Below, piece by piece: positions 52,699 through 61,600 of a DNA stretch of 64,000 nucleotides. The notes under the pieces are model-generated. The model saw only the letters and a program-made list of their open reading frames with translations, was not told the DNA's origin and searched no databases. Each line of letters opens with the position of its first letter. Positions within the stretch are counted from its first letter, which is position 1. The position numbers were made by a program, and so were the translations under genes. Location: contig CM060070.1 in NCBI GenBank assembly GCA_030533445.1, forward strand, positions 29,102,501-29,166,500, written 5' to 3'. The stretch is from Cyprinodon diabolis (lineage: Eukaryota; Chordata; Actinopteri; Cyprinodontiformes; Cyprinodontidae).

Positions 52699-55600
52699 TG
52701 GTGGTATATGTATAGAATTTTTCACAGCCTGTGTTATAGAGAAATTCAAATATTTCCCTCTCTGCCCTTGGGACAATTAACCCTTTGGGGAGCTTGGATT
52801 CAGAGTCTCATTGGGAAGTTGGATGAGCTCTGCATTGGCTCCTTTGAAAATATACTGTAGAGATTATCTTCCCTCTCACTGTGTGCATAATTTATTTAGA
52901 AATCTATAAGCCAGCTCACATCAGCAAGCTTCTCTGTATAATGATTACCAGCTACAGATGAAATTGTGTTTTCTTTTGCTCTTTCAAAATAACAGCAAAT
53001 TTCTCTGCTAATTTCTCTCCAGGGACTGGGAAAGTAATCAGGTTTATATTTATCCACGTGTTTTAATTTACAGGAGCTGCACTGATGTGTTTTGCTGCAT
53101 TATCTTTGTCATCGTTATCCTTGGTTACATCGCCCTGGGTACTGTGGGTAAGTTTGCAACATTGCTGACGATTACATCACACAAAGTCCTAAAATTAGCT
53201 TATAATTAACCCAAATATCTGGTGGTTTTGAGTGTGATTAATCTAAATAAAACCTCTTTAGCTGTGCTCTTCTTCATTTCAAATAGTCATGTATGTTACT
53301 TTTATACAAATATTTATACAGATTTTTTGTTTAATAACCATGCATTAAATTTCCTCTCTGATCTATCATATTTATATCCTGCTAATCTATCATTTTTTCC
53401 CCATTCTAAACACTACAAAAAGAAGAATTTTAGGAAAGAAGTAGAGCTTATAAACTATTATTAAGAGACTTATCAGTGCTTTTCCCTTGAAGAAATTATA
53501 TTTATACCCATATTTATAGACAGACATATAGACTGTCAGTCCCGAATATTTTTATACCTGTTGACCTGTAGACATAGAAGCTGGACTGGGGCTTTAGGCA
53601 GGCCATTCCTCGACGGTGTCCATTTTAGTGGATCAACTTATTTTTTGTTCTTGCATTCTTAATTCATATTGATGATAAACTTGATTTACACTGAATAGAG
53701 ACACTCTTATTAACATCTTTTATTACACACTTTAAGTCTTGCTGTTTTAGCGTCAGTTTGTCAGATAATTCAAACTTTTTCACAGGTTGGAAAATATCTA
53801 AAGCACAAAAACTGTTTTAGAATCGAAAATGCCGGCTAACCTTAAGCCAGCTTAAAACAACCTCAGCCTTACTGAGAATGTATGGACTATTATTCAAAGT
53901 TTTCAGAAACGTTAAATAATGTTGTTAAATATTTCCAAGAGGAGTTGTAAACTCTGGATAAGGTTTGAATATTACTTTATGTTATACGAGTGCCCAGCAG
54001 TATGTATAATATCCAACCATTGCTTTGTAGGACTCCTTTTATTCTATTTCACCTCTAGTCTGACTTGTTGCGTTATAACCTACCACTATAGCTTCTATGA
54101 TTTAGACCAATGGTTTTTCTAATATTTGTGAATCTGAAAAAAAAAAAACTGTTGCTTTTTTTCCCCCATAGCCTGGATTCATGGAGACCCCAGGAAAATC
54201 GTGTATCCAACTGACAGCCAGGGTCAGTTTTGTGGCCAGCAGAACACCTCGAATGCGTAAGTCGTTTATGCCAAAAAAATAAATAACTATGCCACAATTA
54301 GGGCTGCAACTAACGATTATTTTAAACATAGATGAATCAGCAGATTATTTTTTCGATTAATCGATGAATCGGACAAAAAATATTTTTTATATTAACCTGT
54401 ATCGGCCTGTATCGGCCTTAAAACTGAATATCGGACATCGGCCACCCCACCGATATTTAACCCGATATTTGATCAGCTTCTAAAGTCTGAGAAAAGAAAA
54501 AAATACTACTTCTTCTTCTTCCTCAAATACTTATTTTTTACAGACTTAAAAACTTCTAAAGAAGAGGGAAAAAATATTGATACATTAAAATATCACAATA
54601 TCTTCATATGCTGATATATTGCCAATTAAAAACACCATATCAATCTCTTTACTAATGATATATTGCTATATGTCATCGTTATGCTACGAAATCCCCCGAA
54701 AATTCACAAAATTTTGTCATATTTTTATATGTTGATATATTGACGTGGTATCGATCTATTTTACTAACAAAATCTCACAAGAAGATTTAAACTTTAAAAA
54801 CTTTGCCCTCATAATTTGCAATTTAATATAAACGCTGCTTAAAGCTACAGTGTGTAATTTTTAGCGACATCTAGTAGTCAGACTGCAGACTGCAGCAACA
54901 CGAACATCTCCCCCCCACCGCTTCTCCCCCCCAACAGTACGGCGAGCGTTACGGGACAAAATGTCTTCCACGACGTCTGCATCACCTACCTTCTCAAGTG
55001 ATGAGGTTTGTTTTCATAGATAATTTTAATACTGCCATCTATTGTTCAGTACGTCTCAGTTCATCTCTCTCAACTTGCGGTAGTTACTTTCGAGCACTAG
55101 TTTGTTTGCTCTGCGCTGCCGTAGCGCAAAGATGTCTGCCTCCATGGCTGCGAGACCCGCTCCTATGTAATTATAAATAACGAATTCTAAGGCAACGCAA
55201 ATATTAAGGTTAAGAGGCTGAGCTCGTAGATGATGATAAATAACATAGTTATGTATAATATATTACATTTCTGACTGTATATCCCTGTAATTATTACACA
55301 CTGTAGCTTTAAGCTAATTCAAATGAAATTAAAAGTAAAAATAGTAGCCAACCTTATCACTGTCTGTAACCTACTAACAAGGTAAGGAAAGCATCAGATG
55401 AGCTACCTGAGAAACTAACGTTAAGTTTCCCCACTTTAAAACGAAACAAACATGGTCGCTCACCCTGCTGATCAGCTCTCTTCACTGCCATCGAAGGCTC
55501 CAACGTGTTTCCTTTTCAGGTGCTGCATCATAACAGTGGTGCTTCCGTGCCATGTAAATTTGTTTTTACAAAAGTTGCATGTTACGACTTTTTTCACTTT

Positions 55601-58600
55601 ACAAAGCGCAGGCTATTTTAATTATTGTAATCAATTTGCGCCGTCAATCCCGGCGCATGCGCGCTTCATTTGCAGTCTGGACGCTGAGGGTAAACATCCT
55701 GCTGCTCTGACTGCAGCGCTGAGAGGGACTCCTGCGGGAAAACGGGGTTGGGATGGGGGAGGCACCCCACGGCAGAGTAGGAACGATACATGCTTTCACG
55801 TAAGAGTCTCCAAAAGCCGCCAGTGACACCGTAAAAAGTCGCCAGATTTGTCGCTTTTTTGAAAAATAGTCGCTGGAGGGGTCTGAAAAGTCGCTAAATA
55901 TAGCGACAAAGTCGCTGAGTTGGCAACACTGCATCTGCGGCGCTGCCGTATTTTTTTTTTCTTCCCCCGTTTCAGTCAAGTGGATGTGATGACGACGGCG
56001 GCGGATGACGCATTAATCGCGCGACACAACTAATCGATGATGAAATTCGTTGCTAACGCTTTTAAAAGTCGATTTTTATCGATTTTATCGATTCGTTGTT
56101 GCAGCCCTAGCCACAATACAAATGTATCCAACACTGGATATTATGTTTGATATTATGGGGAATATGTGTATATATATATATATAGATAGTGCAAAATAAA
56201 GTAATCAAAATAATACAGGATTTGACAATATTTTAAGGTTGTCTGAGGTTTTATTCTTTTAATGTGCAAATAATCTAGAACTCTAGGATTAACAATTGAA
56301 AATATTTGCAAACAACACTAGTATTTAGTATTGATAAAATATGAGAGTAGTATTGTATCCAGATAGAGTTCAAGTGTCGATACTTTTCAGCATAGTGTTG
56401 TCAATCTCTGCTTTGCAGTTTTTAATGATGAGCATTATGTCTGTCAGCTTTTCACTGTTATTTTCACACTCTTAACAGGCTAAATCTACCAAACTGTATA
56501 CAAGAGATGATTTGTGATAAATCCAAACAAGTGCATAGCATATGTTTGTTTTTTCTGCCTATGTGTGCTTTAAAGCTGAGGATAAATTGTTACTCAGCTC
56601 AGCAATGGATTTCACAATCTCTGTAATCTAAGGCCCCTCTTTGTTTGCATCTCCTTTGTCTGCAGAAACAAAGCCATATTATTCTACTTCAACATGCTGA
56701 AATGTGCCAGTCCTGCAGTTTTAATTAACCTCCAGTGCCCTACAACTCAGGTATGAGGCTGAAGGCAGCCCTGTCTAGAAGAGACTTTTACATTACTAAA
56801 CATTTTTTTCTCAAAATTTTCACCAAAACCAGTAGAGCGTTGTGTTTTACCCCTCAGCTCTGCGTCTCCAAGTGCCCTGACAGATTTGCCACACTGCTGG
56901 AAGTTTCAGGTACCAACAACTGGGGATATTACAAGCAATTCTGCAAGCCTGGTTTTGTGATTGGCAGTAAGGTAAGAAACAGGATGATGCTATTTTCTTT
57001 TTGTTTGTTGGTTTACAGTTGAAACCTAATGATTACTTTTTTCTCCAAACATCTGGCTTTTTATGTTTTTCTTCCTCAGTATTAATGTTTTTGGAGTATT
57101 ATTTCAAAAGAAAATATTACTTTTTATCTCTGCGGTTATGATACGGAACAACACATTTTTCCATGCTTTCACATACAGACGGAAATGAGCCAGCATTTAC
57201 TCATGCTCACCTCAGCTACGTTCTGTCAACTATCGGTACCCTAGTGCTAATGACGTTAGCATGATGCTGTGTAGGGTGATGTGTGGGAGCAAAAAACACC
57301 CAACCCATACCGATAGAACTGAATCATCGTTTGCTTCCTAAATTGATTTGAAGTTTGATTTAAGACATAAAACTTCTCAATTCTGCTGAACCTCAGTTTT
57401 TGTTCTGGTTAGGTGATTGTAGTAAAAAAATGAAAAGGTTCTGTGTTGTATCCAGAAAAATATTGAAATGATTTGAAAATTGCAATGGAAAATCTTGTAT
57501 GCATGTTGTACTGTCTCTTTTACACAACCAATTAGTCAGTGACTGTAACATATTGTTATTGTATCCTCTGTTAATCTTTCAGTCGATTGCAGAGGTGATT
57601 CGAGATGAAGATTGTCCTCCAATGATTGTGCCAAGCAGACCATGTAAGTGAAGTAACATGGAATAAGTTATAATTTGCCATATAGCAAAAGTTAAACTCA
57701 GAATTAGTTCTAATTACTTAGTAGATTTAGGCCTTAACTGTAGCTTTGATTTTACAACTACATTTCTTGAGTGTAATAATATATTTCAGTCCCCCAAACA
57801 CAGTCCTGACTTGAATTTTCTAGAGGTCCAGAGGAGGGAGCTAAAGATTGATGGCCTTCCAATCTGAAAGACTTCTGAGCTTATGTCCAAAGATAAATCT
57901 TTAAAACTTAAGGGGAAATGTATGAAAAGCTGTTCAGCTTTCAAAGAACAGTTTAATTACTGTAATGCCAATAAATATATTTTCAAAATAAGACATTAAA
58001 AAATAAAGGAATATTACTTTTTTTTTAAGATTTATACTTTGTTTTTGTTTTTTAGAATATTTTGTATCAGTTTCTTAAAAAGAAAATCTTGATCAGATAA
58101 AATTAATTTAAACCTGAACTATGAAGCTATGAAGGTTAACTGTACATACAAGAGTTACATGTTTCCTTTCCAAATGTGCTTCAGTGCTACAGCGGTGCTT
58201 CCCTGAGTTCAAGTCAAAGGATGGAGTATTAACTGTAGCCGATCAGACCACCTTCAAAGACGGTAACAACAATACGAGGAGCGTCATTGATCTGAAAGAT
58301 GCTGCCATGTAAGATCTGCTCCTTGACTGCCTGAATCTAAGCTACTCTCAGAGTATTAGGTTATACCTTACCTTATGAAAATCACCGTTATATTAATATC
58401 AATAACTGTTCATGGTAAAATTTTTAAATGTTGTATTTTTATAATGATTATTATTATTTTGTTTTGTTTTTTTACATTTTATGCATTCAAAAGTGACATA
58501 TTTACTGTCCTTTTATGTTTTTTTTAAATGTGTATTTATATTTATTTTATTGGTGGTGCTGTAGTATTCAGATGAAAGATATGGGTATGTTGCCCCCTGG

Positions 58601-61600
58601 TGGTAAATATTTGTAACTCCAAAATTTACACTCATGCTGTTTGCTCATCAGGTAATAACCCATAAATAACCTATTTTGGTTGCAAGACAGGGGAACTGTT
58701 TTAAGTTTAGATGTTAGCTTATCAATCACTGTTATCTACTAATTGATTTCCCAACTAAAACCAAGGACTTTTTTCTGTTGGAGTATTCCTCAGAGTGAAA
58801 AGTTTACATGCATTTCCTCAGTATTTGGTTTAACTAAGTATGTTTTGTAGGGTGAGCCACTCTGACCAACTTTGTGAACTCAAACTATGGATTCTTCGTT
58901 ATAATCATATTTCCCTAAAATGCCATATGTTTTTTCACACTATTCTGCCTAAAGAGTCCTTGATGGTAGTTTCAGTGTTCTCTGTCTTCTCGGTTTTTTA
59001 CTCCAAATATAATGTTGGATGTTATGGTTCAATAATTCTGTTTGGTTAAAAACAGCAGAGCATATTTAAACAATTAGGGTCTTTGTCTCTGACCGCATTA
59101 ATGTCATCATTTGCCATTTTCCAAATAGGTCTAAGTCATGGCAGTAATCACGACTTAGTATGTACACTTCTAACTGAAAAAAAATAATAAAAATTGTGAA
59201 AACTTCAAACCATTCAATCTGCAAAGTAAATCACTTGACTTAAAAATATTCTTCAACGGCATTTGGTTCTACAAATCCTCTTTCTCACCTTGTTTCTCCA
59301 CTACAGAAGGATAGCCAGTCTGCTGAACGCCAAAGAAGTAGGCATCAAGATCCTTGAGGATTATGCAAACTCCTGGATATGGATCTTGGTGTGAGCATCG
59401 CAGTGGTTTTTGGAAATATCCTGAAATACATCCTTTAAATTGATTATATGCTTTTCTGTTGGACGAATAATAGAAAAAGAAATCCTCCTGAGAGAGTTCT
59501 AAATGATTCATAGGTTAGCCAGGTTCTACAGTAGTATTCATAGTTAACTATCAGCATATCTGTATACTTTGAAAACTTTGGTTACTTCCAGTTCCGAATT
59601 TTAAGTATTTTTTTATTTTAAACTTCGTATGTTACAAATGTTTCTACTATGGACAAACAAAGAAGTAATCCAATCTGAAAATGCTCTGAGAGACTAATGT
59701 GTTTTCCTGACTACTATTACACAGAATAAGCTGAACAATGTGTTTGCTTTTCCTCATGCCAACATGTCTCCTGGTGTTTCCACAGAGGCCTGGGTTTTAC
59801 CATGGCGCTCAGTCTGAGCTTCATCCTTCTGCTGCGCTACATTGCTTGTGTGATACTGTGGCTCATCATCTGCGGCATCATCTCTGCAGTTGGTTACGGT
59901 GAGTCTGCACTGACTCACTTCATGAGTAGCTAGTGCACACCTAAGTTGCATTTCTTAACAGTTTTTACGTCTGTTTCTGCTCTTATGCTAAATGCTCTAA
60001 CAGTGCCTTTATCTCTGCCCTTCTCTCAGGTATATGGCACTGTTTCAAAGAGTACAGCGTTCTGAAAACAAAACCAGATGTGAATGTCACCATCTCTGAT
60101 ATTGGCTTCCAGACAGATTTCAGTATCTACCTTGAGCACAGCCAGACATGGCTCATCTTCAGTAAGTTATAGTCAACCACCATACCTATATATAAACTCT
60201 CTGGCTTATCATTTTATTCTGCTTTCTATGCCTAAAATAACAGCTGCATGTGTTATAGCCAAAGTTGCTACTTAAAGGAATAGTACACCCAAAACATGAT
60301 TAGCCTTCATTTTCTACTCACCCCCATGCTGAACAACACTCTGGAGTACTTTTTTGATATCTCAAATGCATCTGGAGATCTGGGAGGCTTCTTGCTGTCT
60401 GCTGACATTCAAATAATGGAGGTCTATGGTGCCCGAGGCAGAAAGGTCCATAAAAGTCCACAAAAAACGTGTCAATATTCCTGCATACTGCTCGTCCAAT
60501 GTATTCCAAGTGTCCTGAGTTGCCATAGACCTCCATTATTTGAATGTCAGCAGACAGCAAGAAGCCTCCCAGATCTCCAGATGCATTTGAGATATCAAAA
60601 AAGTACTCCAGAGTGTTGTTCAGCATGGGGGTGAGTAGAAAATGAAGGCTAATCATGTTTTGGGTGTACTATTCCTTTAATACAAAACAAGTGTCCTTTT
60701 GTCAGGCTGTATCACCTTACTCTGCTGAAGCATAGCCATTATATAAAAATAGATTATTAGATTATTATAACTAATGAAGACCATCAATTTTTGATTTTTT
60801 TTAGTGATCCTACTTATTGTGGTTGAGGTTGTCATCGTGATTATGCTGATTTTTCTGAGGTCAAGCCTGGGCATCGCTTTTGCACTGCTGAAGGAGGGAA
60901 GCAGGTGATTGTAAATCTAAGCGCTAATCAGTAAATTGTACATTCGCCCTTTTTTATGAATACATTGTTTGATGTTGTTTTTTTTTAGGGCCATCTTTTA
61001 CATCATGTGTACGCTCTTCTACCCGATCATCACCTTTTTCCTTCTTGGAATCTGTATAGCCTACTCTGCTGTCACAGCAGTGTATCCTTCTCATTTCTCA
61101 GACACAGATTAATTAAAGGTTCTCTACAAGATAATAACATCTAGTTGAATGAGAGGCGTACATCTGTACATTTTGATACCCCAGAAATGCTCTTTCATTC
61201 AAATATATCACTTCCTACGTTATATAGATTTTGTGTCTCTGCTAAATAATATAATGAAAAAGATTTTTCATACAGAAATGTATACTTATTGAGAAGTATG
61301 TCTCAAAAATTCTCTTGGATTCTTTTTGCATGAGGTACTGCAGGAAAGCAGTAGATAAGTGGCTTTTTAAGTCAATTGTCATAAGGTCTACAGAAATATT
61401 GCCCTTGCCAGTGAAGGTTGGGGTGGGGGGGTGGGGTGGGGGGGCTTAAATTCACCAGATGACACTGCACTATGACTCGGGATGTCTCCAAACTACAGCC
61501 ATACACTCCTGTGTGAAGATGAACAGCTCTTCTAAGGTATTAAATAATCCCAGGTTTAGAGCTTAAATGTACTTTAAAACTTCCTGGTAGACATTTGCAG

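Larger units (their letters stand above)
44659..53073 (+). other. slc44a5 intron 2 (8,415 bp)
   Basis: Donor gtattc, acceptor ttacag. Contains a dispersed repeat at 44880-45000, a 2.2-kb element at 46978-49181, a Tc1 copy at 50553-52162 and microsatellites. 45010-46977, 49182-50500 and 52220-52612 show nothing more. Confidence 0.88.
54257..56665 (+). other. slc44a5 intron 4 (2,409 bp)
   Basis: Three quarters of this intron is one hAT element (54299-56109). The remaining 56110-56665 has a short (TA)n run near 56168 and nothing else seen. Confidence 0.88.

Noticed and set aside
59307..59388. Exon 9 ending two bases earlier at a gtgtga donor
   Set aside because: This would put exon 10 out of the conserved frame; the gtgagc donor two bases on restores it.
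60296..60656. Two 112-codon ORFs on opposite strands with the same beginning and end
   Set aside because: They are a product of the palindromic MITE, not genes. The long relative at 22869-23790 produces the same effect on each arm.
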